From positions 620,001-684,000 of the forward strand of contig NZ_JANQAH010000011.1 of assembly GCF_024707125.1 (NCBI RefSeq): a DNA stretch of 64,000 nucleotides, in the 5' to 3' direction. Positions 37,523 to 45,984 of the stretch are shown here, one piece after another. The translations under genes and the position numbers were made by a program. The DNA comes from Devosia sp. GTDB lineage: Bacteria; Pseudomonadota; Alphaproteobacteria; Rhizobiales; Devosiaceae. Positions within the stretch are counted from its first letter, which is position 1. The number at the start of each line of letters is the position of its first letter. Below the pieces are notes generated by a model that worked only from the letters and a program-made list of their open reading frames with translations, ran no database searches and was not told where the DNA came from.

Positions 37523-37549
37523 GCGCCCCGGCAAAAAGCCGGAGCGCCG
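37523..37549 (-). promoter_or_regulatory. livK-livH intercistronic stem-loop
   Basis: GGCGCCCCGGC and GCCGGAGCGCC flank an AAAAA loop, an 11-bp stem with one mismatch. It sits between the binding-protein and permease genes. On the minus strand the loop reads TTTTT. It probably protects livK mRNA or partly terminates transcription. Confidence 0.6.
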
Positions 37550-37556
37550 GGGAAGA

Positions 37557-38753
37557 TTACTCGACGAGAGCGCAGCCACCGTCTTCGAGCGGGCGGAAGG
37601 CGGTTGCGGCGGGGATGGTGGCAAGGAGCTTGTAGTAGTCCCACGCACCGGTGGATTCGGCCGGCGACTTGACCTGGAACAGGTACATGTCGTGGATGTG
37701 CCGGCCGTCAGCCCGCAGCTCGCCGGCGCCAAACACCGGGTCCTGGGATGGGTTGGACTTCATCCAATCCATGACGACTTCGGTTTCCTTGCTGCCGGCT
37801 GCTTCTACGCCCTTGAGGTAGTGGGTGACGGCCGAATAGACGCCGGCATGCACCATGGTCGGCTTGGAACCGCCCATTTCCGTCGAGAACCGCTCCGACC
37901 AGGCGCGGGTATCGTCATTGAGATCCCAGTAGAAGGCCTCGGTCAGCACCAGACCCTGCGCAGTTTCAAGACCTAGAGCATGCACGTCCGTGATGAAGAT
38001 CAGCAGGCCAGCAAGGGCCTGTCCGGCCTGCGTAATGCCGAATTCGGCCGCCTGCTTGATCGAGTTGACGGTATCGCCGCCCGCATTGGCGAGGCCGATC
38101 ACGTCCGCACCAGAGGCCTGAGCCTGCAGCAGGAAGGAAGAAAAATCGGTTCCCGGGAAGGGGTGGCGGACCGATCCCATGACAGTGCCCCCGGCGGCCT
38201 CGACCACCTTGGTGGTGTTTTCTTCAAGCGAATGGCCGAAGGCATAGTCTGCCGTCAGGAAATACCAGTTCTTGTTGCCGCTTTCGACCATGGCCTTGCC
38301 CGTGCCGTTGGCGAGAGCATAGGTGTCATAGGTCCAGTGGCCGGTACCCGGCGCACACTGAGCGCCGGTCAGGTCAGTGGATGCTGCGCCGGAATTGAGG
38401 AAGATCTTGCCCTTTTCACGGGTGATTTCATTGACCGCCAGCGCGGCCGATGAGGTGGGCACGTCCACGATCAGGTCAACGCCCTCTTCGTCATACCACT
38501 GGCGGGCAATGGTGGAGGCAACGTCGGGTTTGTTCTGGTGATCGGCGGAGATCACCTCGACATTGATACCCTTGGTGGCCGCCTCGAAATCCTCGATAGC
38601 CATGCGCGCAGCGACCACCGAGCCTTCGCCCGAAAGATCCGCATAGATGCCCGAGCGGTCGTTGAGCACACCGAGCTTGATGTCGACTGCTATGGCCGAA
38701 CTGGCCATCAGCATGGCGGCAAGCGATCCCAGAGTTGCAGACTTGATGTTCAT
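37557..38753 (-). CDS. livK: Liv-type ABC substrate-binding protein
   Basis: 398 residues from the ATG at 38753 (MNIKSATLGSLAAMLMASSA), a Sec signal peptide; an upstream in-frame start at 38798 would overlap livF. The type I periplasmic fold is visible: IKLGVLNDRSGIYADLSG, then DVPTSSAALAVNEI, and YFLTADYAFGHSLEENT. This subgroup resembles binding proteins annotated for amides or small organic acids. I infer 3-hydroxybutyrate, acetoacetate or a related acid from the operon. Confidence 0.92.
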   Translation of the reverse strand: MNIKSATLGSLAAMLMASSAIAVDIKLGVLNDRSGIYADLSGEGSVVAARMAIEDFEAATKGINVEVISADHQNKPDVASTIARQWYDEEGVDLIVDVPTSSAALAVNEITREKGKIFLNSGAASTDLTGAQCAPGTGHWTYDTYALANGTGKAMVESGNKNWYFLTADYAFGHSLEENTTKVVEAAGGTVMGSVRHPFPGTDFSSFLLQAQASGADVIGLANAGGDTVNSIKQAAEFGITQAGQALAGLLIFITDVHALGLETAQGLVLTEAFYWDLNDDTRAWSERFSTEMGGSKPTMVHAGVYSAVTHYLKGVEAAGSKETEVVMDWMKSNPSQDPVFGAGELRADGRHIHDMYLFQVKSPAESTGAWDYYKLLATIPAATAFRPLEDGGCALVE

Positions 38754-38794
38754 TTTGTTCTCCTCCTTGGTGGCCCTCTCCCGGACCGGTTTCC

Positions 38795-39526
38795 TCACAC
38801 GCCCAGATAGGCGTGAAGCTTGCCCAGATTGTTCTGGATCTCAGTATTGGGGATCATGTCGATGACCCGGCCCTGTTCCACCACGTAGTGGCGGTCAGCG
38901 ACCGAGGCGGCGAAATGAAAGTTCTGTTCCACCAGGACGATGGTAAAACCCTGGTTCTTGAGGGTGGCCAGTGTGCGGCCGATCTGCTGCACGATCACCG
39001 GGGCGAGGCCTTCGGTGGGCTCGTCAAGCAGCAGGAATTTAGAGCCGGTGCGCAGGATGCGGGCGATCGCCAGCATTTGCTGCTCGCCGCCGGAGAGCTT
39101 TGTGCCCTGGCTGGAGAGCCGCTCGCGCAGATTGGGAAACATGGTCAGCACATCGTCGCGACTGAGCCCGCCCGGCCGGATGACCGGGGGCAGCATGAGG
39201 TTCTCGTCCACCGAGAGCGAAGCGAAGATGCCGCGCTCCTCCGGGCAGAAGGCGATGCCTGCCTTGGCGATTTCGCGCGCGGGCAACCCAATCAGCTCGC
39301 GGCCCTCGAAGTGCACGGAGCCGGTTCGTTTGGCGATAAGGCCCATGATGGCGCGCAGCGTCGTGGTCTTGCCCGCCCCATTGCGACCGAGCAGCGTCAC
39401 CACTTCGCCCGGCGCGACATCGAAGTTGACGCCATGCAGGACATGGCTTTCGTCATACCAGGCCTGAAGGTCGCGCACGGCGAGGGCACTGGTTGCGGAT
39501 TCAAGTTTGCGGGCGGCGTCAGCCAT
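38795..39526 (-). CDS. livF: Liv-type ABC ATPase (LivF family)
   Basis: 243 residues from the ATG at 39526, overlapping the livG end by 8 nt. It has Walker A GRNGAGKTT, signature LSGGEQQMLAIARIL, Walker B LLLDEPTEGLAP and the Q-loop region CPEERGIF. It energises uptake with LivG. Confidence 0.94.
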   Translation of the reverse strand: MADAARKLESATSALAVRDLQAWYDESHVLHGVNFDVAPGEVVTLLGRNGAGKTTTLRAIMGLIAKRTGSVHFEGRELIGLPAREIAKAGIAFCPEERGIFASLSVDENLMLPPVIRPGGLSRDDVLTMFPNLRERLSSQGTKLSGGEQQMLAIARILRTGSKFLLLDEPTEGLAPVIVQQIGRTLATLKNQGFTIVLVEQNFHFAASVADRHYVVEQGRVIDMIPNTEIQNNLGKLHAYLGV

Positions 39527-40277
39527 GACCGGCTCCGATATAGGCCTCAACGACGCGCGGGTCCTTGGAGACGGTTTCATAGGGTCCCTCGGCCAGCACT
39601 TCGCCCCGAGCCAACACGGTGATCTTGTCCGAAAGATCGGCTACGACAGAGAGGTTGTGCTCCACCATGAGGATGGTGCGTTTGGCGGAGATACGGCGGA
39701 TCAGCGCCGAGATGCGGCTGACATCCTCTTGCGCCATGCCGGCCATGGGCTCGTCGAGCAGCAGCATTTCTGGCTCGAGCGCCAAGGTGGTGGCGATCTC
39801 GAGGGCGCGCTTGCGGCCATAGCTCAGCTCGCCCGCCGTCTCCCCGATGAACTCGGTCAACCCAACCTCGTCAACGCGCGCCCGCGCCTCTTCGTCATAG
39901 GAATGGAGAACCTTCTGATTGCGCCAAAAATCGAAGCTGTCGCCGCGACGTCGCTGCAGCGCGATACGAACATTTTCCAAGACGCTCATACGCGGAAAGA
40001 CAGCCGAGATCTGAAACGAACGCACGACGCCCAGCCGCGCGATATCGGCGGACGCTAGTCCCGTAATGTCGCGGCCATTAAAGCTGATAGTGCCCGAGCT
40101 GGGTTGCAGAAATTTGGTGAGCAGGTTGAAGCAAGTGGTCTTGCCCGCGCCATTGGGCCCAATCAGCGCATGGATGGAGCCGCGCTCGACATCTAGATCG
40201 ACGCCATTGACGGCAATGAAGCCGGAGAAGCGCTTGGTGAGCTGGCGAGCCGAGAGAATGATGTCAGGTGCGCTCAT
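39519..40277 (-). CDS. livG: Liv-type ABC ATPase (LivG family)
   Basis: 252 residues from the ATG at 40277, which overlaps the bdh stop codon (ATGA). Walker A GPNGAGKTT, signature LSYGRKRALEIATTL (the LivG variant LSYG), and Walker B LLLDEPMAGMAQ. The tight coupling to bdh shows the importer and dehydrogenase are made together. Confidence 0.94.
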   Translation of the reverse strand: MSAPDIILSARQLTKRFSGFIAVNGVDLDVERGSIHALIGPNGAGKTTCFNLLTKFLQPSSGTISFNGRDITGLASADIARLGVVRSFQISAVFPRMSVLENVRIALQRRRGDSFDFWRNQKVLHSYDEEARARVDEVGLTEFIGETAGELSYGRKRALEIATTLALEPEMLLLDEPMAGMAQEDVSRISALIRRISAKRTILMVEHNLSVVADLSDKITVLARGEVLAEGPYETVSKDPRVVEAYIGAGHG

Positions 40278-41053
40278 TTGGCGGTCCAACCCCCGTCGAT
40301 GGAAATGGTGGAGCCGGTGATCGAGCGGGCCCAGTCCGAGCAGAGATAGGCCGCCATTTCCGCAATCTCTTCAGGTTGCACGAACTGCTTGGTTGGCTGT
40401 GGCGCCAGGATCACCTGCCGGATGACTTCCTCTTCCGAGAGCCCATGCACCCGAGCCTGGTCTGCGACCTGCCGGGCGACCAGCGGGGTCCAGACATAAC
40501 CGGGGCAGATGGCGTTTACCGTGATGCCCTTCTCGGCGGCTTCCAGCGCGACGGTCTTGGTGAGGCCAACCACCGCATGCTTGGTCGCAACGTAGGCCGA
40601 CTTGAAGGGCGAAGCGCGCAGGCCATGGGCCGAAGCAATGTTGATGATACGCCCCCAGCCCCTGTCCGCCATGCCCGGCAAGGCCGTGCGGATGGAGTGA
40701 AACGCGGAATCGAGGCTGACCGCGACGATGCGATGCCAGTCCCCGTCCTCGAATTTTTCGATCGGCGCGACTTTCTGCACCCCGGCATTGTTGACCAGAA
40801 CGTCGAGCCGCCCAAAATGGCCAATGACCTCTTCGGTTAGCGCCCGACTGGCTGCAGCATCGGCAAGATCGGCCTGGAAGTAGATGACCTCGCCCGAGCC
40901 CAACGCGTTGAGCTCGGCTACCAGGCCAGCAACGCTATCAGCAGGCTCGAAGCTGTTGAGCGCCACGGAATAGTTCAACTGTGCAAATTTGTGCGCGATC
41001 GCGAGCCCAATACCGCTCGTCGATCCCGTCACCAGCGCTACGCGCTCTGACAC
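40274..41053 (-). CDS. bdhA: D-3-hydroxybutyrate dehydrogenase (SDR family)
   Basis: 259 residues, a classical short-chain dehydrogenase. TGSTSGIGLAIA binds NAD+ at the N-terminus, NNAG follows, and the catalytic Ser-Tyr-Lys is in INIASAHGLRASPFKSAYVA with the Lys four residues after the Tyr. The VALVTGSTSGIG and QFVQPEEIAEMAAYLCSD segments match hydroxybutyrate dehydrogenases. It oxidises D-3-hydroxybutyrate to acetoacetate. It is the first gene of the operon behind a sigma-54 promoter. Confidence 0.9.
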   Translation of the reverse strand: MSERVALVTGSTSGIGLAIAHKFAQLNYSVALNSFEPADSVAGLVAELNALGSGEVIYFQADLADAAASRALTEEVIGHFGRLDVLVNNAGVQKVAPIEKFEDGDWHRIVAVSLDSAFHSIRTALPGMADRGWGRIINIASAHGLRASPFKSAYVATKHAVVGLTKTVALEAAEKGITVNAICPGYVWTPLVARQVADQARVHGLSEEEVIRQVILAPQPTKQFVQPEEIAEMAAYLCSDWARSITGSTISIDGGWTAK

Positions 41054-41109
41054 GATCCCTTGCCTCCACCCTGACGTCGGCCTTTTGGCCTTATTGTGTG
41101 GAACAGCGT

Positions 41110-41125
41110 TGCATGAAGCGTGCCA
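41110..41125 (-). promoter_or_regulatory. Sigma-54 promoter of the bdh-liv-sco operon
   Basis: The minus strand reads TGGCACGCTTCATGCA, matching the consensus TGGCACRNNNNTTGCA at all but one specified position. It would start transcription near 41099, about 45 nt before the bdh ATG. A GAFTGA-type activator gene lies directly upstream, which supports the assignment. Confidence 0.85.
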
Positions 41126-41178
41126 GTCTCGGATTTCCGGGACTTTTGCCGCAGCAAGCCAACGGATTTCAAGAGTTA

Positions 41179-41228
41179 TGTCCGGATAGGCGGACAGTTG
41201 GCAAGCCGAATGTCCGAATATCCGGACA
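41179..41228. promoter_or_regulatory. Two enhancer palindromes TGTCCG-N6-CGGACA
   Basis: Two perfect inverted repeats with identical arms, at 41179-41196 and 41211-41228, are centred 32 bp apart (three helical turns). They lie about 80-130 bp upstream of the predicted sigma-54 start site and just after the activator's stop codon. This is the expected position for upstream activating sites of the enhancer-binding protein. Confidence 0.8.
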
Positions 41229-41230
41229 AA

Positions 41231-42631
41231 CTAGTCCAGGCTGTGGCGTTTGAGCTTTTCGTAGAATTGGGAGCGCGACACACCGAGCCGCTGCGCCGCG
41301 GCACTCTTGGAACCATGCTCGGCATCAAGCGCGTCGAGCAGCGCTACCTTCTCGGCGGCGGCCAGACGATCCGAGAGACTTCCCGCAATGGGCGGAGCGG
41401 GCGCCGCAACGAGCGCAGCATTGGCCGGCAGGGCCTTGGTGACAAGGCCGAGGTCGATCACCTCGGACGGGGCCATGGCTGCCGCCCGTTCCAGCACGTT
41501 GCGCAGTTCGCGCACGTTGCCGGGCCAGCGATATCGCGTGAGTTGGGCAATCGCCTCCGGGGTCAGCAGCCAGCCGCGCTGATCGCGCGGACGCGGAATG
41601 GTGTCGAGCAGAGCCTCGGCAATCAGCCCGATATCGTCCAACCTGTCGCGCAAGGGCGGCACGTGAATGGCCAGCACGGCGATGCGATAGTAGAGGTCGG
41701 CGCGAAAGCTCTTGTCTTCCAGCTTCTGTTCGAGCGGCTGGGATGTCGCTGCGATAATACGGACGTCAACGTTCTTGACCGTATTGGAGCCGAGCGGTTC
41801 GAACTCCCCTTCCTGCAATGCGCGTAAGAGCTTGGCCTGTAGCGCGGCGGGCATATCGCCGATTTCGTCGAGAAACAGCGTGCCGCCATGGGCCAGCTCA
41901 AACTTGCCTTTCCTGGGCTTGCGATCCGCGCCGGTAAAAGCGCCGGGGGCGACGCCAAAAAACTCGGCCTCCAGCAGCGCCTCCGGAATGGCTGCCACAT
42001 TGACCGCCACAAACGGACCATCGGCGCGGTCGGACTGCTGGTGGATGGCATGAGCCAAAAGCTCCTTGCCGGTGCCGGTTTCCCCCAGGATGAGGGCCGC
42101 GCCATCACGCAGGGCATAGCGGCGCACCACGGTCTTGAGCTCTCGCACGGTCTCGGAAGTCCCAACAAAACTCGACAACGAGTATTTGGTTTGCCGTTCG
42201 CGGGTCAGGGCCGCCTGTGCGCGACTGAGCTGGCGCTGCATCGCCTCGAATTTTTCGAGGATCGGCGCCAGATAGTCGATTTCCTCGTAGAAGACGAAAC
42301 CGACAGCCCCCTGGATTTCGCCATCCTCGTTGCGCAATGGTAGACGGCAAACGACGAACTGCTTGTCGTCAAAGGCCATGATGTCGATGAGAATCGGACG
42401 GCCGGTCTCGACGACGCGCCGCAAGAGCGAATGCGGGATGACCTGTTCGACAGGCTGGCCGACGATTTCGGCTTCCACTGAAAGGCCCAGCAGCTCGCGA
42501 TAGCGATCGTCAATCCAGCTGATCCGTGCCTCAGCGTCGACGGTGATGGCCCCCTTGAAACTCTCGCCCAGCGAATTGAAGGCATCAAGAACCGTGGCAA
42601 CGGATTTGGGCAGGGCAAGCTTGTGCTGCAT
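41231..42631 (-). CDS. Sigma-54-dependent activator of the hydroxybutyrate operon (HbcR-like)
   Basis: 466 residues from the ATG at 42631. An N-terminal PAS domain (about 20-130) leads to a short coiled coil and an AAA+ domain with Walker A GETGTGKE, the sigma-54 contact motif GAFTGA and Walker B LFLDEIGDM. A Fis-type HTH closes the protein (AAAQRLGVSRSQFYEKLKR). No receiver domain is present, so the PAS domain probably senses a metabolite. In Pseudomonas, HbcR with RpoN controls 3-hydroxybutyrate use; function here is inferred from the adjacent bdh operon, its sigma-54 promoter and the paired palindromes. Confidence 0.9.
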   Translation of the reverse strand: MQHKLALPKSVATVLDAFNSLGESFKGAITVDAEARISWIDDRYRELLGLSVEAEIVGQPVEQVIPHSLLRRVVETGRPILIDIMAFDDKQFVVCRLPLRNEDGEIQGAVGFVFYEEIDYLAPILEKFEAMQRQLSRAQAALTRERQTKYSLSSFVGTSETVRELKTVVRRYALRDGAALILGETGTGKELLAHAIHQQSDRADGPFVAVNVAAIPEALLEAEFFGVAPGAFTGADRKPRKGKFELAHGGTLFLDEIGDMPAALQAKLLRALQEGEFEPLGSNTVKNVDVRIIAATSQPLEQKLEDKSFRADLYYRIAVLAIHVPPLRDRLDDIGLIAEALLDTIPRPRDQRGWLLTPEAIAQLTRYRWPGNVRELRNVLERAAAMAPSEVIDLGLVTKALPANAALVAAPAPPIAGSLSDRLAAAEKVALLDALDAEHGSKSAAAQRLGVSRSQFYEKLKRHSLD

Positions 42632-42973
42632 TGCGTTCAACCGGACATCGAGCTGAAACGCGAAAACAGCTCGGTTACATTGTGAGCATCGTCCATCCTG
42701 ACGACGCGCCCATGGCAGCTTTCTACCGTTCGGGACAAAATGTCGAGCATGCGCCCAATTTCCGTGCGGGATTGGCACTCAGGCAGATGCATCGCGATTT
42801 GCCACTCGCAGCAGGAGACACCGAGCGCCTATGCCTGCCCTCCGGCGGCGCACCGCAACGGGACACCGTCCCGCAACAGCGAATGATCCGGCCCCTTACC
42901 GGCACCAGAAGCCGTCATTTGCTGGCCGTGGTGCGCTATTTCGCGCCACGGATCCACGCGCCCAAAACACAGA
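42632..42973. other. Intergenic region upstream of the sigma-54 activator
   Basis: About 340 nt with no convincing gene. It should hold the activator promoter and the end of the ROK-controlled ABC operon. A small inverted repeat CGGGAC-ACC-GTCCCG lies at 42859-42873, and an imperfect hairpin at about 42931-42954, neither with a T-run. I see nothing else I can support. Confidence 0.4.
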
Positions 42974-43716
42974 TCAAACGCCAGTAATCATCGATACGAT
43001 CTCGTTCTTGTCGGTCTTGGCTGTCTCGCGAACACCGATCTGTTTGCCGCGGCGCAACACGCAGATGCGGTCGGAGAGGCGGAAAACCTGATCGAGGCTG
43101 TGGCTGATAATCAGCACGCCGATATTTCGCGATTTGAGCGCCGCTACCGTCTTTTCGACCTTGGCGGTTTCCGCGACGCCCAGCGCGGCGGTCGGCTCGT
43201 CGAGCAGAACCAGTTTGCGCGCCCAATGGGTGGCGCGGGCGATGGCAATGCCCTGGCGCTGGCCGCCGGAGAGATCGCTGATCGTGGCATGGGCCGAGGG
43301 AATGCGCACGTCGAGTTCGGTCACGAGGCGTTCGGTTTCGGCGATCATCTGCCGTCTGTCGAGCAGGCGGAACGGCCCCTTGGTCAATTCGCGGCCGAGG
43401 AACAGGTTCATATAGACCGGCTGTTGATCAACCAAAGCGAGGTCCTGATAGACGACCTCGATGCCATGTTCCCGCGCTTTCGTGGCGTTGGGCATGGAGA
43501 CTTCCTGGCCATCGATGCGGATGGCGCCCGAAGTCGGGGCATAGACCCCCGAGATGATCTTGATCAGCGTCGACTTGCCGGCGCCATTGTCGCCGACAAG
43601 GGCCACGACTTCGCCCGCCCTCACATCGAGGAAAAATCCTCGATGGCGACAATGCCGCCAAAGGCCTTGCGGATATTGCTTAGCTCCAGCACGGGAGCGC
43701 TTGCGGTATCGAGCAT
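42974..43716 (-). CDS. Sugar-type ABC ATPase, single-domain FrcA-like (one frameshift)
   Basis: About 247 residues when read from the ATG at 43716. One G is missing at the plus-strand GG at 43630-43631; restoring it gives an exact multiple of three and joins NIRKAFGGIVAIEDFS to LDVRAGEVVALVGDNGAG. Walker A is GDNGAGKST, the signature LSGGQRQGIAIARA, Walker B LVLLDEPTAALG. A single nucleotide-binding domain is typical of FrcA-type sugar importers, unlike the double-domain RbsA. It is the last gene of the ROK operon, 9 nt after the YhfX-like gene. Confidence 0.85.
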
Positions 43717-43725
43717 CGTTCCCCC

Positions 43726-44925
43726 CTAGACCGGCCAGCTTTCGGGCTCGCCAAACCCGTTCTCAATGCTTTCAACCTTGAGGTTGCCCGAGGAAATACC
43801 TGATACACCGACCACATAGGCGCGGGTCACGAAAGCCTGCCCACGGAAGCCGAAGACAGCCGTGTCGCCAGGACGCGGCGTGCGCGCGGTCGTTGCATCG
43901 ATCATGGCATAGTAGTCGATGGCCGACGGGGGCGGGATTTCGACTTCGAGCAGCGCCGCGGCATCAGTGGTAGGCTCGGGCGAGACCAGCGCTTTCACTG
44001 GGTAGTCGGCGAAGATCGGATCGATGTAGAAACCGCCGCCGAAGCAATAGGCTTTTCCGCCGGAAAGATGGGACACCTCCGTGAGATACAGCACGGCGGG
44101 CAGCTCAGGCAGGTCCTCCACCACATGCAGGGCCGTGGTGCCATGAATGCCATTGCCCGGTTCGCACTGGGTGGCGCCGGCCTCGGCTAGACCCTTCAAA
44201 AGCACCGAAGAGGTGGTGCCGGGAGCGTTGATTTCGATATCGTGCCGGCCGGCGCGGCGCAGGGCTTCGGCGGCGCGGGAGAGCGTGGTCAGGTTCGGTG
44301 TCGGTTTGACCTTCCGGCTCTCGTGATCGAAAAGCAGCGCTGGGAACGTGGTGATGCCGGCAAAGCGGCCTCCCTCGATGCGGTCAAGGCCATTGGCCAC
44401 TTCAGCGATATCGGCAGCGTCGAACCCACCTTCGTGCCCTCGATAGAACGTGTCGCCATCGGCCTTGATGCGCGCGAGCAGGTTCTGGCGATAGCCGGCC
44501 TTGTGCGCGGCGCGGCTGGTTTCATGGGCCTTTTCGGCGTTGAACACTGTCCAATATTCGGGCCTGAACGTGCGCGCTGCGGCATCGGCCTCGGCGCGGG
44601 CAACTTGCGAGAGATGTCCGAGATGACCGACCTTCATGCCGGCGCGATGGGTGGCGCGGGCACAGGCCATGTCGACGGCAACGGACTTTTCGATGCCGCC
44701 GCGCTGAACGGCGTGGCAGAAGCTGGAGGCGCGGCCGACCTGCTTGGTCATGGCGAAAATCTTGAGTCCGTTCCTGTCCGCCTCTGTCTTGAGGGTGCGG
44801 GCATTGGCTTCGACCGTATCGAGGTCGAGCACATAGGAGTTGGCCGGAATCTGACCGGACTGGTGCAGCGCCATGGCCGCTTCGATGAAACGCGGATTGC
44901 GGCGGCGGAGAACGTCGAGAAACAT
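43726..44925 (-). CDS. YhfX-like PLP-dependent alanine-racemase-fold protein
   Basis: 399 residues. The N-terminal TIM barrel of the alanine racemase family is seen in SYVLDLDTVEANARTLKTEA with the PLP-binding Lys in IFAMTKQVGR. The length and C-terminal domain (SHLSGGKAYCFGGGFYIDP) match E. coli YhfX, whose reaction is not established. It lies between the permease and ATPase genes of a sugar-type importer, so the imported compound may contain an amino acid or amino sugar. That is inference. Confidence 0.8.
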   Translation of the reverse strand: MFLDVLRRRNPRFIEAAMALHQSGQIPANSYVLDLDTVEANARTLKTEADRNGLKIFAMTKQVGRASSFCHAVQRGGIEKSVAVDMACARATHRAGMKVGHLGHLSQVARAEADAAARTFRPEYWTVFNAEKAHETSRAAHKAGYRQNLLARIKADGDTFYRGHEGGFDAADIAEVANGLDRIEGGRFAGITTFPALLFDHESRKVKPTPNLTTLSRAAEALRRAGRHDIEINAPGTTSSVLLKGLAEAGATQCEPGNGIHGTTALHVVEDLPELPAVLYLTEVSHLSGGKAYCFGGGFYIDPIFADYPVKALVSPEPTTDAAALLEVEIPPPSAIDYYAMIDATTARTPRPGDTAVFGFRGQAFVTRAYVVGVSGISSGNLKVESIENGFGEPESWPV

Positions 44926-44936
44926 TGCTTGTTACC

Positions 44937-45926
44937 TCAGCGAGTCTTTTCGCGCAGCGACACGGCGACTGCGACGAGAATGATGAGACCGCGAACGATC
45001 ATCTGATCGGAAACCGAAAGCCCCATGAGGATGAGGCCATTGTTGAGCATGCCCATGAGCAGCGAGCCCACAAGCGCGCCGATGACAGACCCCTTGCCGC
45101 CATTGAGCAGCGTGCCGCCGACGATGACGGCAGCGATGACCGTCATCAGGTCGGTCTCGCCAAGGGTGTATTTGGCGGCCTGGAGACGACCGGCATAGAG
45201 GAGGCCGGCAAGACCCGCCAAGCCACCGCTGATCATGAAGACCGAGAGGCGAATACGCGACATCTTGATGCCGGTGACCTGCGCGGCGCGGGCATTGTCG
45301 CCGGTGGCAAGAACATGAGCGCCGAAGCGGGTCTGGCGATAGACGACATGGCCGATGATGACGGCTACCACGGTCCAGATGACGAGGGATGGCACGCCGA
45401 AGAGCGAACCCGAACCAAAGATGCCGGTAAAAAGCGGGTCGGTGACGGGAATGGAGCGCAATTGGGTCAGCGAGCGCCCAATACCGGCAACGAGGCCCAT
45501 TGTGGCAAGGGTCACGAGGAAGGATGGCAGGCGCAGCCAGGCGATAAGCACGCCATTGATGGCGCCGACAAGGAGGCCCGCGCCAAGACCAGCCAAAATA
45601 CCGACCGGAAAAGCGGCGGCGGGCATGGCGGCCATGGCCATGGCGGCGCAGAGCGCGGAGACGGCAACGGTCGAGCCGAAGGACAGATCTATATCACCGG
45701 CCGAAAGCACGAAGACGAGGCCGATAGCCATGATCGTGGCGGGAGCGGTCTGCAGGATGATATTGACGAGGTTGCGCTGCGTCAGAAACCCGCTATCGCG
45801 CAGTACTACGGCAAAGAACAGGAATATGGCGAGAAACCCGACATAGACGACATATTGCTGGAGATTGATCCGCGCGAGGAGGGATCGGACAGGACTTGCC
45901 GGGGCGGCCGGATTGGACGCGGACAT
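44937..45926 (-). CDS. Sugar-type ABC permease (RbsC/FrcC family)
   Basis: 329 residues, eight to ten membrane helices. The family motif VFVLSAGDIDLSFGSTVAVS near residue 75 and ATGDNARAAQVTGIKMSRIR, the ATPase-contact loop, identify it. I chose the ATG at 45926, which has AAGGA 9 nt upstream; an ATG six codons earlier is possible. It pairs with the binding protein upstream and the single-domain ATPase downstream. Confidence 0.93.
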   Translation of the reverse strand: MSASNPAAPASPVRSLLARINLQQYVVYVGFLAIFLFFAVVLRDSGFLTQRNLVNIILQTAPATIMAIGLVFVLSAGDIDLSFGSTVAVSALCAAMAMAAMPAAAFPVGILAGLGAGLLVGAINGVLIAWLRLPSFLVTLATMGLVAGIGRSLTQLRSIPVTDPLFTGIFGSGSLFGVPSLVIWTVVAVIIGHVVYRQTRFGAHVLATGDNARAAQVTGIKMSRIRLSVFMISGGLAGLAGLLYAGRLQAAKYTLGETDLMTVIAAVIVGGTLLNGGKGSVIGALVGSLLMGMLNNGLILMGLSVSDQMIVRGLIILVAVAVSLREKTR

Positions 45927-45952
45927 GGCGAGGTTTCCTTGCATGGGGTGGC

Positions 45953-45970
45953 CGGGCAGCGAACTGCCCG
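45953..45970 (-). promoter_or_regulatory. Intercistronic stem-loop between binding-protein and permease genes
   Basis: CGGGCAG-CGAA-CTGCCCG, a perfect 7-bp stem with a tetraloop, lies in the 58-nt gap after the binding-protein gene. It has no T-run. It matches the pattern seen after the other binding-protein genes. Confidence 0.6.
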
Positions 45971-45984
45971 ACCGAGCCGAAATA

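Noticed and set aside
42631..42987. A 118-codon plus-strand frame between the sigma-54 activator and the ABC ATPase
   Set aside because: Composition is Arg/His/Pro-rich, no homology is recognised, and it overlaps the activator start region. Treated as non-coding.
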